A stretch of DNA of 64,000 nucleotides from positions 2,496,501 through 2,560,500 of the forward strand of contig NC_091668.1 in NCBI RefSeq assembly GCF_042453785.1, written 5' to 3'. Positions 1 through 12,599 of this stretch are shown here, piece after piece. Each line of letters starts with the position of its first letter. Position 1 is the first letter of the stretch. This DNA comes from Malus domestica (Eukaryota; Streptophyta; Magnoliopsida; Rosales; Rosaceae). The notes beneath the pieces are model-generated. The model worked only from the letters and a program-made list of their open reading frames with translations. It searched no databases and was not told the DNA's origin. The position numbers and the translations under genes are program-made.

Positions 1-2940
1 AGGCATATCTGGAAGGAGAGTATAGAGGCATCCGCGAGTGAGGGCAAGTGGGGATATTGGATGGTTGTTTCTTGCAGTGTTTGATACGTCTTTGTCAGGA
101 AATTGGACGATATGAAACAAGATTATCATTACATTAACGTCTTGCTACAATAATACAAAGTTATTGAATTAAGACTCCACATGATGTTAAATCTATTTTA
201 TATAATTTGATCTCAATGTAGTTATGTTCCTTTCATGAATGATTAAATGTAATAATTGTATTAAATAATCACATGATTCATATATATATTAAGTGCATAT
301 AAGTATAAGAAGTAAACAATTTTCATAAAAATAAAAATAAAAAAAGCAAATCTTTCCAACTAAAAAAAAGGGAAACAAAACAAAATTTAATTAAACTAAC
401 CTAACAAAGATTGGGTACAAACCATAAAGGTGCGGTATGCAACTGGAACCAAGAACGACTCTTGGAGCAACTAAAATGCCTGATACTCTTATTTGTCAAG
501 GAAAATACTCCAAAGTCACATTTGTTTGATTCGTCACACGGGTAATCAAAGGCAAAATAAATACTGTTTCTTTCAACCTTATGACCATAAGGATACGATA
601 TAACAACGGAATGGTGGTTGCTCACAAATAATACCCGATCACCAAGTTCAACAACCTCCATCCATTGTGGACCACCATCAATATCAGACTCCAGTTTGAA
701 CACTCGAAATCCTTTAGTCTTAGGTGGCTCAGTGTAACGAAAGGTCTTTGCAAGCATGACCTTATGCACAGTTAGTAAACACATGTCTTGTTTAGGATTG
801 TATGCATAGTCTGCCTTATGAAAAACCATAAACAACTCCATAGATGCAGAATCTTTTGCTAGGTGAACGAAATCATGGCCATTGTAATGCTCTACTCTTG
901 ATCCATCATAATCAATTTCAACGAAAGGAAGTGGAAAAAAGGAAGGACGTGTGTTGGGATCAAGGGTTACCAACTTAACGACCCTACAGCTAAGAGGACC
1001 CCCATTGCCTTTGGCGTCTTCGATCATCTCAAATACCATTAAAAACTTGGACTCTAAGGATGTTGTAGCATATAACTTACCACCCAGTATAACTATATCA
1101 TCAATAAAGGGTACGTCCTCATCAATCGAACTCCATGATTGATCCGTTGGCCTACAATAAGTCAGATGACCCTCTTTGCAAAGACAAACCACAAAACATG
1201 GCTCCTGGCTGATTGTTTTTGGTTCAGAAGAGGCAATAATTTTAGAAATGGAGAAGTCCGGACCATTGATGCAGTGGCATGGAAGGGTGGATTGGGACGA
1301 GGGGAGCCTCACTCGATCACCAGATATTGGATTGAAGAAGAAGAATTCTATTTTAAAACTAGGGTTCTGAGAATTTTTTAGGTAGAATGACCAGGGTTTC
1401 ATAAACCCTCCGGACGCCTCAACGCACTGTCGACCATGATCAACCATCCCTCTATTGAGCCAACACAATCCATCCTATTCATTGTACAATAAAAAATTTG
1501 ATTTGGCCATGATCGTAGAAATTTATGATCTTTCCAATCACCTGGACTTAAAACGCGATGATCTCTAGTGGACAAGGGATGAGAGCTTAACATAAGCCAT
1601 GGAACTTGATCCTGAGCAAGGGGACGGCGTGATTGAATATTGCTTTTAATAATTGCTTGCCTTGAACGGCATACTGCAGCACATCGAACGTAGTCTAATA
1701 AGCCCAGTCGTCGTAGAATCAGTTGCATAACATCTCCCGCGAGTTTATTGGACCAGGGGCTGCTGTCCTCTACTTTCGAGATGATCATTCTTCTTCTTCT
1801 ACATATTATGAAGATGATCATTCTGAACTTCCGGCCAATGAAATCGAGAATCAGCAACACAAACATTCTTGATAGGCGGTAGTATGTTAACATAGGTGGA
1901 AGCATTCTTTCAGGATATGCACGAATAAGTGCCAACGATCCAAAAAACAGAGTGTAAAAGATTATGCCTTCGACCAAATCTACAATTATAATCTTGTCAC
2001 GTATTTCTCTGCGGCACATAAAAAAAACAGAAAATGGATTGTTAGGAACGGAAAGTGTAAAGCTAGCTAGATTAAATGCAGGAACAAAACATAATTCTCC
2101 TACCAAGCCGCAATTAAGAACAAAGAATAATATAGTGATTTAGAGCACATTTGCATATACATATATTGCACATAAAACCTCCAATTGACGAAATATCTTT
2201 AGTTTGTTATTAAAATTGCAGACTTTGAAGCTTATTACCATCACGAATGAAATATTTGCAGTTTCCAAATCAATTACCTACAAAGTAACAGATGATACAT
2301 ACATTAATACTTGATTATCAATCACAAGGGCACTGGGGCAGTAACCAACTGTGCATGTGATTACCTTGTTTTTTCGTCGAGGTAGACCATCAGGAGGCGC
2401 CTCATCGCGAAAGTTTTGAAGAAACCCTAACTAACCTAATTAATAAGGATCTTGACTTGCGTGTGCACCCCTGATTGGAAATGAGCGAATTTATATATAC
2501 ATACGTGCTGTTCCCATGTTTTAAAGTCTTTACGTGTTTATCTCGAATTTTTTGAAAGAGTCTTGGTCTTATCCTTGATCTCTAGTGAAGATATGTATTA
2601 TCACTACTTAGGTTTAATTTATCCAACTAAATCGCGTGTTATAATTTGAATTAAATAAATAATTACACGTGTTTGTGTTTTGAATTCAACAGAATTGCTG
2701 TTGATTCTCTTTCCGTAAACGTAGGAAGAGCAATCCCTATATAATGAAAGGTGGGAAAATGGTTTTGAAGAATCCCATTGAAGCATGACGGAAAATGAAG
2801 TCACAGGTCCCTTATGATGCATGGCTAGGATCTGATGAGACCACTTGGGAGGATTTTTAGGGTTCACCTTCGGAGGACTTTTAGGGCTTGGCCGTGTAAT
2901 ATTCGGGATTTTAATGGATTATCAACCACAAGAGCAGTGA
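1..2940. repeat. Large direct duplication, unit 1
   Basis: Bases 1-2940 align nearly base for base with 8407-11370, covering the 3' flank, the F-box/DUF295 gene, its promoter and upstream DNA. The repeat is already running at base 1, so its left edge lies outside the window. Substitutions are few and indels are mostly single bases, so the duplication is recent compared with other repeats here. Confidence 0.9.
401..2405 (-). pseudogene. F-box/DUF295 gene, copy 1, frameshifted
   Basis: Two exons read on the minus strand. Exon 1 is 2405-2365 (13 codons from ATG, donor AAG|GTAATC). Exon 2 starts at 2008 after GCCGCAG. Exon 2 encodes a hydrophobic basic segment, an F-box (WSNKLAGDVMQLIL..LDYVRCAAVCRS), then a long DUF295 beta-rich domain with YPC, FRVFKLE and ending in WFVPNLC. 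F-box proteins usually act as SKP1-Cullin ubiquitin-ligase adaptors; DUF295 members are a plant family of mostly unknown targets. The F-box frame ends in a stop at 1399-1401 and the DUF295 domain continues in another frame from about 1468 to 401. Comparison with copy 2 shows one A missing from a run (1403-1405, three A instead of four), so a single-base deletion separates the halves. Probably a recent pseudogene; a sequencing or assembly error is possible. Confidence 0.85.
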
Positions 2941-2945
2941 CTGAG

Positions 2946-3697
2946 GCCTCGTTTGGCACACCGTATTAAGCATCGGATAGGGTTAATAATGCGGGAGTGG
3001 GTGTTTGGAGACTTACGTACTAAATAGTCGCCGAACTAACAAATCCGGTCCAAATTAATTAGTACGCCTCAAATCCGCTAGTTAGTACGCTAAAAAAGCT
3101 CGGTATAATTTAGTCGGCCTCAAAACGCCTCGCACCCCTCTCGCATCTGCTCCGTCATCTCGTGTCTGTTGCTCTGGAGATTCAGAGCTAAATCAGCGGA
3201 ACCACTCCCGCTCACACCTGATTGCATCATCTTCCTCATGGGTGTTTTCTCGTTTCATCTTCATCGTCTTCCTTTTGCTGCAATTTTCCTTTTTTTTCTT
3301 CTTTTTTTCTCTTTTTCTCTCTCTGTCTTGTTTCCTTTAGTTTGTGATTTTTTCTATTTGATGGATTTGTGATTCTTGATAATTTGTGATTTTTTTGTGT
3401 TTGATGGATTAGTTTGTGATTTTCGTTGTGATATGGGTTTCAAGGGGATCTTCCCTGGGTTTCTTTTGATTTTTTTTTATTTTTGAGATTTTTTTTGTCG
3501 AATTTATTTTAATTTGAATTATCATTCCTAAAATACTATTAACAAGTAATTAAAAAATATAACATAATCGATCCTATTAATACGGTGATTAGTCCGATAT
3601 TGCACCAATCACCCGACTAATTTAGTCAGTACTATCCGACGACTATTTATCCTATCCAACTGAAATAGTCAGTACAGTCCAAGCTACCAAACGAGGC
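2946..3697. mobile_element. Non-autonomous DNA transposon with short inverted termini
   Basis: Ends are GCCTCGTTTGG and CCAAACGAGGC, flanked on both sides by CTGAG (2941-2945 and 3698-3702). Because GAGGCCTC is palindromic, GGCC termini with a 3-bp TGA duplication fit equally well, so the superfamily (PIF/Harbinger or other) is not settled. The subterminal regions are also partly inverted (CGGATAG, AAATAGTC). There is no transposase. The homologous place in the downstream duplicate (near 11372-11385) is uninterrupted, so this is a real insertion. Confidence 0.75.
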
Positions 3698-3800
3698 CTG
3701 AGTGTGCGTCTGATTACCTTCTTCTGAAAGTTTTGAAGAAACCCTAACTAGCCTATGGCTCTTGACTTGCGTGTGTACCTCTGGTTGGGAAGGAGCGAAT
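3698..3800 (-). pseudogene. Relic of the F-box gene's first exon and leader
   Basis: This stretch repeats the donor/leader region of the F-box/DUF295 gene (GATTACC.. then GAAAGTTTTGAAGAAACCC, compare 2359-2440 and 10736-10810). The block holding the ATG and the 13 exon-1 codons has been deleted. It continues across the transposon at 2946-3697, showing a small tandem duplication inside unit 1 before that insertion. Confidence 0.6.
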
Positions 3801-4059
3801 ATATGCATGTATTAGGTTCTTATCTCTCATTTTCATTTCTCATTAATTAAAATTAGGTCTCTATCTCTCATTAATTTCCATTTCTCATTAATTGAAATTC
3901 GAAACCTTTCTCATTTTTCGAATTTATCAAGGTATTTTGACTTTTGTCCATGTCATTATTCTAATATTAAATTATTACATGTCATCGTATGTCAATTTCA
4001 AAAAATGAAAAACTTATTAATGATTTCTATATGTATCTTTTTAGAATTTTTCATATATT

Positions 4060-4340
4060 TTTTTGTTTTAATTTGTACTCATTTTTCAAATTTGTACCAA
4101 TATTCTTTTTAATTTCAATTTGTACCCATAATTTTAAATTTTAATATGTCCTCATTTTTTCAATTTAATTTGTACCCATATTTCTTTGTATGTTTCATAT
4201 ATTTCTACCTTTAATTTGTACCCTTTTTCAAATTTGGACCAATATTCTTTTTAATTTCAATTTGTACCCATAGATTTAAATTTAATATGTACCCATATTT
4301 TTTAATTTGATTTGTACCCATATTATTTTTGCTGAATATG
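4060..4340. repeat. AT-rich tandem repeat with TTTGTACCCA core
   Basis: Two diverged copies of about 140 bp, each with several AATTTGTACCCATA-like modules separated by T-rich spacers. Low complexity; no coding signal. Confidence 0.7.
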
Positions 4341-4436
4341 TATACCCATGCTAATTACATGGATTTATTGTATGTTTTACAATATACAAATATTTATTTT
4401 TTAAGAAGCTCTCTAGCTATATATATCAAGAAGCAA

Positions 4437-4590
4437 ATTAAGAATTTCTCCAAATGAACATGAATATTGTACACTAATCAATATAATAAATAAAACTGAA
4501 TTCATTTCCTGGTTCGTAATTCTCAAAGCAACAAATAATGACTTCATCTCTCAATTATTTACACAAAATTGCAGTTGTATATGAATATAT
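4437..4590. repeat. Dispersed direct repeat (partner 11917-12066)
   Basis: About 150 bp running from AAGAATTTCTCCA to ATTGTATATGAATA, shared with 11917-12066. It extends the large duplication beyond the F-box genes, with large indels in between. Confidence 0.75.
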
Positions 4591-5249
4591 ACTGAGGAGG
4601 AAAATGAGAGTGTAGGTTATGTTATGATGAGGACTCGCGCACGCTTTTTTCTCTGGTGAGGGTGGGTGTGGTTGGGTCGTGGTGTTTAAGTGGGGGTGGG
4701 AGGCAAGGGAAGAGGCTGGCTTTTCTGCTGCTTTCTGGTTGCGTTGCACGTTTTGAGGAATTTACCAATTTAGCCTTGTTTTTGGACTGGTGTGGAAGAC
4801 CAAGCAATGACCGAATCAATTTAAAATTATATATATACAATAATTTTGGTGACGCAGAAAATTACTGAAATATTGTGATCGTGTGTCGGCAACGCGGAGC
4901 AGACCCAGCACATATCCCCCTCAGTACACCCAGCACTGCACACCAACCACGGCAGCCGCGAGGCGACAGAGACGCGCCCCACCCGCCGACTTGCTGTCAC
5001 GTGTTGTCAGCTGCACCTCTCGAAACGGGGGCGCGACACGTGGAGTTATACGGAGGATCTGTTTCCGGAAATGTGAGAGCATGCAAATGTGGTGTCGTTT
5101 GGTGGCAAATGGGAGTTTAAAAGAGCGGGACCCGCCAAGTCAGATAATTCTGGAGCACGAAATTTTTGACCTTTTGCTGGGTTTTGGAGTGGGAAGGAAG
5201 CAACTTCAAATTCCAAAACGAGTTTATCGAAATAACAAACATCATACTA

Positions 5250-6105
5250 TTCTCATATAACAAGTTTGGGATGCAACTGTAACACAAAATTCATTCTATG
5301 AAAATCATGTCTGTCCTTATTTTGTGCAACTTTTGGATGTTGGATTGCCCAATATACCAATGAAAGATGGAGAGACAAAAATGGGGTCCTTCGGATTAAG
5401 CTTTGGTTGGATGCTCATTTACTATGCTCTAGCTCACCCCGCCAGTTTCATAAAACAAGGTTGATGTTTTTCATTTTTGTTAATAAAGTTAAACGAGTGT
5501 AACAACAGAAATTAGTTTTTCAAGTTGTCGCATCATTTGGTATTCAAAGCTATAGAACTAAATTTGTGAACTCATATTGTTCCAAGAATACATGAAGCAT
5601 ATATGCTAATTAATAAACACGATTTTTACAAGTAATTATCTATAAGCAACAATTAAGCTTAGACGGGCTTGGCCCCAATGGCTCGAAGACATAACGGTTC
5701 CCCTAAATTCAAGCATTCAATTCAACCAACGATGGACTTGTAGCTTATTTAATTAAGTACTCAACATCTTGAGTTTGATTCTCACCCTTAAATATCGCCC
5801 GTCTCGATCTCTATCTCTCCCTCTTATCCATGGCTGCTGAATAATTGCTGGAGGATATTGAGACGTAAAGAAAAGAGGAGTAGTGAAACATACAGGAAAC
5901 TTCCATGTAAAAGAAAAAAAAATTATATATCAATTTTAACTTTAAATATTAAATTACGACCATGGGATTTTTATCAAACGAATAAGAACAGAAGCTCAGG
6001 TAAGTGTCCGAGGAAGAAAATTAGGACTAAACAATTCTTTCCACATTATTTCCCTATATGGTATTCGTTGACCACAATCAATCTTCAATGTTTCATAAGG
6101 TAGAG
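5250..6105. repeat. Direct repeat, unit 1 (partner 6445-7228)
   Basis: From ATTCTCATATAACAAG to the sequence around GTTTCATAAGG. Unit 1 has an extra stretch of about 60 bp near 5285-5345 compared with its partner. Both units hold a short open stretch ending AHPASFIKQG and a Lys/Arg-rich open stretch starting RRKEKRSSETYRK. No protein family is recognised, so neither is called as a gene. Confidence 0.85.
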
Positions 6106-6444
6106 AATATGATAGGCTCTTTTTGGATGGGAATGGCCGGCCCTTGGTGTGATTTTTGGGGTATAATGGGTGATTAAATTAGCCTTTAATATATTGATTA
6201 TATTAATTGGTTGAGGATGTTATGGAATGTTTGAAATAAATTGCTAATTGAATAAGGAAAAAATGAGGTAAAAACATATATGGAATGAAATAGGTTTTGA
6301 ATTGTTACCCATTTTGGGTACTCCTGACTTGGTTGATGGATGATTCTCCACTGCTCGCGTGTAGGAAACTCAGTATGCCTCGAGGGTATTTTTGTCCTCT
6401 TTTGTCCAAAAGTCCACGTGTCGCCTAGTGAATATTTTTGGCTC

Positions 6445-7228
6445 CACAATACTATTCTCATATAACAAGTTTGGGATTGCACAATATAACAATGAAAGGT
6501 GGAGAGACAAAAAACTGAGATCCGTTTGCATACTCGGATTAAGCTTTGGTTGGATGCTCATTTACTATGCTCTAGCTCACCCCGCCAGTTTCATAAAACA
6601 AGGTTGATGTTTTTCATTTTTGTAATAAAGTTAGACGAGTGTAACAACGGGAACTAGTTTTTTAATTTGTCGCATCATTTAGTATTCTAAGCTATGGAAC
6701 TAAAATTGTGAACCCATATTGTTCCAATAATACATGAAGCATATATGCTAATTAATAAACACGATTTTTACAAGTAATTATCTATAAGCAACAATTAAGC
6801 TTAGACGGGCTTGGCCCCAAGACATAATGATTCCCCTAAATTCAAGCATTCAATTCAACCAAAGATGGACTTGTAGCTTATTTAATTAAGTACTCAACAT
6901 CTTGAGTTTGATTCTCACCCTTAAATATCGCCCGTCTCGATCTCTATCTCTCCCTCTCATCCATGGCTGCTGAATAATTGCTGGAGGATATTGAGACGTA
7001 AAGAAAAGAGGAGTAGTGAAACATACAGGAAACTTCCATGTAAAAAAAAAAATTATATATCAATTTTAACTTTAAATATTAAATTACGACCATGGGATTT
7101 TTATCAAACGGAGAAGAACAGAAGCTCAGGTGTCTGAGGAAGAAAATTAGAACTAAACAATTCTTTCCACATTATTTCCCTATATGGTATTCGTTGACCA
7201 CAATCAATCTTCAATGTTTCATAAGGTA
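6445..7228. repeat. Direct repeat, unit 2 (partner 5250-6105)
   Basis: Second copy, same orientation, separated by about 340 bp of unrelated AT-rich DNA. It shares the SFGWMLIYYALAHPASF open stretch and the GACGGGCTTGGCCCCAA block with unit 1. Confidence 0.85.
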
Positions 7229-7479
7229 ATGTCCTGTATTCAATTTTTGACGTTGATGCATCACACAATGATGATTATGGAGACTAAAATACCTCTGTGA
7301 GTCTTTTTGACCGCCCCATAAAATATACTGCCTTAATGAAACAACCAGATGCTTCATTTGAAAAATAAAATAAAAATAGTAGAACTTTTTAATTTTCCTA
7401 TTTATGTCCCATCCTCTAATATATGAATATATATTTAAGCAAAATAGCATTATACCCTTGCATTCCTTTTGCAATCAAC

Positions 7480-7740
7480 TTTATACATTTCATGGATACT
7501 ATTACTGTTTTTGTCCATGTAGTCATGCAAGTATGTAGACAAGCTATATTTTTAAACTTGGTCAGTATATACATTTTACGCAAAATGTTACTGTTTTCGT
7601 TCATGTAGCTCGTGCGCATTGCAAATTTGACTTTCACAATTGTACATGTGCAGGTTTTATTTGTGCCATACAAGAATCATAAGATCAGTCATGCAAGTTG
7701 AAATAACATATTTGGATATGCTCTAAATTCACTTAACTTG
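7480..7740. repeat. Dispersed module, forward copy with intact MITE target site
   Basis: Module with GTTACTGTTTTCGTTCATGTAGCTCG and CACAAGAATCATAAGATCAGTCATGCAA-type blocks. A second forward copy is at 12600-13010 and an inverted one at 11640-11890. The site near 7678-7690 is uninterrupted, whereas the 12.6-kb copy carries a MITE there. Confidence 0.7.
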
Positions 7741-8406
7741 GGGAAAGAGAAATTTGAACTCAAACGTTCCAGACTCCTTTGCATAAACAGATATCATAAG
7801 ACCGGCCATGCAAATCGAAATAACATATTTTTGCAGGCAATATTAACACCAACATATCTACTATTCTTGCAAACCAAACACCAGCTTCTCCCTCACATTT
7901 GCCCGGCAGCTTGCTCTCCCACAATACAAACCAAAACAACGAAGCAGCCACCTACTGCTAGACCAAAATTGTTGGAGCAGGCTTGGTGTTGTTATTGAAA
8001 GCAATTCCGGAAAAATAAAAATAAAAAAAGAAGAAAAAAAAGGCGTATGAGGTGGCATTGAATTGGAACCCGAGATCGTCTTTGTCATTCCCCTTTGGAC
8101 AAACAAAAAAGGAAAATAGAAGCAAAAAAACGTGTAGCCTACGGGTATATTGGTGGAAAAAACGTCTACCGAAACCCTAATAGCAAATACCACGAAAAAG
8201 AAAAGAAAAAAAAGAATCTGTACCAATTGGACTAAGAAAAAAGGAGAATACAAAAAACAAAACATGTTACCAATGTGACCGGTCCGCAACGGTGCACAAC
8301 ATCAACATCTACTGAAAGCCTAATACCGAAATTGGAAAGAAAAAAAATAAAAAAGGAAATACCAAATCTGGTGGTGGGCTACCAGTAAAAGTTATTTGAA
8401 AAAGGA

Positions 8407-11370
8407 AGGCATATCTGGAAGGAGAGTATAGAGGCATCCGCGAGTGAGGGCAAGTGGGGATATTGGATGGTTATTTCTTGCAGTGTTTGATACGTCTTTG
8501 TCAGGAAATTGGACGATATGAAACAAGATTATCATTACATTAACGTCTTGCTACAATAATACAAAATTATTGAATTAAGACTCCACATGATGTTAAATCT
8601 ATTTTATATAATTTGATCTCAATGTAGTTATGTTCCTTTCATGAATGATTAAATGTAATAATTGTATTAAATAATCACATGATTCATATATATATTAAGT
8701 GCATATAAGTATAAGAAGTAAACAATTTTCATAAAAATAAAAATAAAAAAAGCAAATCTTTCCAACTAAAAAAAGGGAAACAAAACAAAATTTAATTAAA
8801 CTAACCTAACAAAGATTGGGTACAAACCATAAAGGTGCAGTATGCAACTGGAACCAAGAACGACTCTTGGAGCAACTAAAATGCCTGATACTCTTATTTG
8901 TCAAGGAAAATACTCCAAAGTCACATTTGTTTGATTCGTCACACGGGTAATCAAAGGCAAAATAAATACTGTTTCTTTCAACCTTATGACCATAAGGATA
9001 CGATATAACAACGGAATGGTGGTTGCTCACAAATAATACCCGATCACCAAGTTCAACAACCTCCATCCATTGTGGACCACCATCAATATCACACTCCAGT
9101 TTGAACACTCGAAATCCTTTAGTCTTAGGTGGCTCAGTGTAACGAAAGGTCTTTGCAAGCATGACCTTATGCACAGTTAGTAAACACATGTCTTGTTTAG
9201 GATTGTATGCATAGTCTGCCTTATGAAAAACCATAAACAACTCCATAGATGCAGAATCTTTTGCTAGGTGAACGAAATCATGGCCATTGTAATGCTCTGC
9301 TCTTGATCCATCATAATCAATTTCAACGAAAGGAAGTGGAAAAACGGAAGGACGTGTGTTGGGATCAAGGGTTACCAACTTAACGACCCTATAGCTAAGA
9401 GGACCGCCATTGCCTTTGGCGTCTTCGATCATCTCAAATACCATTAAAAACTTGGACTCTAAGGATGTTGTAGCATATAACTTACCACCCAGTATAACTA
9501 TATCATCAATAAAGGGTACGTCCTCATCAATCGAACTCCATGATTGATCCGTTGGCCTACAATAAGTCAGATGACCCTCTTTGCAAAGACAAACCACAAA
9601 ACATGGCTCCTGGCTGATTGTTTTTGGTTCAGAAGAGGCAATAATTTTAGAAATGGAGAAGTCCGGACCATTGATGCAGTGGCATGGAAGGGTGGATTGG
9701 GACGAGGGGAGCATCACTCGATCACCAGATATTGGATTGAAGAAGAAGAATTCTATTTTAAAATTAGGGTTCTGAGAATTTTTTAGGTAGAATGACTAGG
9801 GTTTCATAAAACCCTCCGGACGCCTCAACGCACTGTCGACCATGATCAACCATCCCTCTATTGAGCCAACACAATCCATCCTATTCATTGTACAATAAAA
9901 AATTGGATTTGGCCATGATCGTAGAAATTTATGATCTTTCCAATCACCTGGACTTAAAACGCGATGATCTCTAGTGGACAAGGGATGAGAGCTTAACATA
10001 AGCCATGGAACTTGATCCTGAGCAAGGGGACGGCGTGATTGAATATTGCTTTTAATAATTGCTTGCCATGAACGGCATACTGCAGCACATCGAACGTAGT
10101 CTAATAAGCCCAGTCGTCGTAGAATCAGTTGCATAACATCTCCCGCGAGTTTATTGGACCAGGGGCTGCTGTCCTCTACTTTCGAGATGATCATTCTTCT
10201 TCTTCTACATATTATGAAGATGATCATTCTGAACTTCCGGCCAATGAAATCGAGAATCAGCAACACAAACATTCTTGATACGCGGTAGTATGTCAATATA
10301 GGTGGAAGAATTCTTTCAGGAAATGCATGAATAAGTGCCAACGATCCAAAAAACACAGCGTACATGGTTATGCTTTCGACGAAACTCCCAATTATAGCCC
10401 GTGACCATTCAAGGTCGTCTCTGCGGCACGTAAAAAAAAAGAAAATGGATTGTTAGGAACGGAAAATAATTCTCCTACAAAGCCGCAATTAAGAACAAAG
10501 AATAATATAGTGATTTAGAGCACATTTGCATATACATATATTGCACATAAAACTTCCAATTGACGAAATATCTTTAGTTTGTTATTAAAATTGCAGACTT
10601 TGAAGCTTATTACCATCATGAATGAAATATTTGCAGTTTCCAAATCAATTATCTACAAAGTAACATATGAGACATATACACTAATACTTTATTATCAATC
10701 ACAAGGGCAATAGGGCAGTAACCGAGTGTGCATGTGATTACCTTTCTTTTTCGTCGCCGTAGTCCATCAGTAGGCGCCTCATCGTGAAAGTTTTGAAGAA
10801 ACCCTAATTAACCTAATTAAGGATCTTGACTTGCGTGTGTACCCCTTGTTGGAAATGGGCGAATTTATATACACATACGTGCTGTTCCCATGTTTTAAAG
10901 TCTTTACGTGTTTATCTCTAATTTTTTGAAAGAGTCTTGGTCTAATCCTTGATCTATAGTGAAGATAAGTATTATCACTACCTTGGTTTAATTTATCCAT
11001 TAGAATCACTCGTTATAATTTGAATTAAAGAAATAACTATACTTGTTTGTGTTTTGAATACAACAGAATTGCCGTTGTCGTGCTAACTCTTTCTTACTAG
11101 TTCTTTTTTATTTCTTTTTCATTAGTTTTTCCCTCCTCTTATGCTATTTCTTTTCTGCTATTTAAAAGGAGAAAAGTATACTTTCCGTATACGTAGGAAG
11201 AGCAATCCCTATGTACTGAAAATAGGGAAAATAGTTTTGAAGAATCCCATAGAAGTTGCAAGTCCTTTATGATCCCACTTGGGAGGATTTTTAGGGTTCG
11301 TCTTCGGAGGATTTTTAGGGCGCGGCCGAACAGTAATCGGGATTTTACTTGATTATCAGCCACAAGAGCA
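8407..11370. repeat. Large direct duplication, unit 2
   Basis: Second copy of the segment at 1-2940, in the same orientation. Upstream of the gene it lacks the 0.75-kb insertion found in unit 1 at 2946-3697. Weaker similarity continues: 11917-12066 matches 4437-4590. Confidence 0.9.
8806..10782 (-). pseudogene. F-box/DUF295 gene, copy 2, nonsense-interrupted
   Basis: Duplicate of the gene at 401-2405, with the same exon plan: exon 1 10782-10742 (donor AAAG|GTAATC), exon 2 from 10420 (acceptor CCGCAG). The joined frame runs through a membrane-like segment, the F-box and the DUF295 domain in one frame to a stop near 8806. It is broken only by TAG at 9796-9798, where copy 1 has TGG (Trp). It keeps the fourth A (9808-9811) that copy 1 lost. 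If the stop were a Trp codon the product would be about 550 residues. A 5' product with the F-box and a C-terminal DUF295 product are both possible but unproven. The F-box has CRSW here against CRSR in copy 1, so copy 2 is closer to the family pattern at that site. Confidence 0.85.
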
Positions 11371-11639
11371 GTGACCAAGTGTGCATGTGCCTTTGGATAA
11401 ATAGAGTGGAGTTGCAGGAGTGGCATACTAAAGATTCCTAGAGTCCCTAAACGAATTTGTACCCCTTTGGACAAACAAAAAAGGCAAATAGAAAAACCAA
11501 AAACATGTAGCCAACGTGACTGCAATTATATTCGTGCAAAACTTCCTCAACCTAAAGCCCAATACCAAAATTGGAAGAAGAAAAAAACAGACAGACACGA
11601 ATATGTCGCTTTTATTTGAATTCAAATCTCTCTTTCATA

Positions 11640-11890
11640 AGTTAAATGAATTTAGAGCATCCAAATATGATATATCAACTTGCATGGCCAGTCTTATGGT
11701 CCTTGTACGATACAGAGAAAAAGTTATACATATACAATTCTGAAAGTCAAACTTGTGATGCGCCTGAGCTACATGGACAAAAAACAATTAACATTTTGTA
11801 AAAAATATGTATACGTGACCTGATTTAAATATATAGTTTGTTTACGTGCTTGCATGACTATATGGACAAAAACAGTAACATCATCCATCA
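11640..11890. repeat. Inverted copy of the 7480-7740 module
   Basis: The reverse complement reads through the same blocks: target region, CTTGCATGGCCAGTCTTATG, TGAAAGTCAAACTTGTGATGCGC, ACATGGACAAAAAACA. It lies between the two forward copies, so this stretch could form a several-kb hairpin with either one. Confidence 0.65.
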
Positions 11891-12599
11891 AGGTTGCGCT
11901 AGGCCCTAGTTGCAAATGAAGAATTTCTCCAGATGGACATGAATATTGTACACCAATCAATTTAATAAATAAAACTGAATTCATTTCCTGGTTCGTAATC
12001 CTTAAACAACAAATATTGACTTCATCTCTCAATTATTTACACAAAATTGCAATTGTATATGAATACGTGTACATATTTGTGTGTGTTTGTATATCAATGC
12101 ATAATACATAACATTACTATAGGTACGCAAATTTAAATCACCATGATCGATGTCACTATTGTGAGATCTCAAACCAATTATTTATTATCACGATGAAAAA
12201 TTAAACAACAAAACAATATGTAATTGATTCAAAATACTATTATAACTAGTGACATCTTAGTGTTTAAGATGCAACTAAGTTTCTCTTCGTTCAATATAAA
12301 TAATGGCGAAAGATGATCTCCTTATTTTGGTATGAATTGGAATTTCTATTCCTGTATAATTTCTCTTTCAGAATTTAAGCTGTGCTTTAATTGGACAATG
12401 GGATGCATTCCTGCTACGTACCAAATCACACATACAATTATGCACATGCTCTCTATCCTGCCTAATGCTTTTGTTGGGGTCTCAATAATTTAAGTCCATT
12501 TTTGCATGTTTGGTTACTAGAAAAGAGTGCAAAGACCATATCATCTGATGTACCTCATTTGATGATAGTGTCGGATAACAATATATATATATGACATGA

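Noticed and set aside
951..1381. Plus-strand open frames across the F-box/DUF295 copies
   Set aside because: They are antisense shadows of the DUF295 domain, with no conserved motif of their own.
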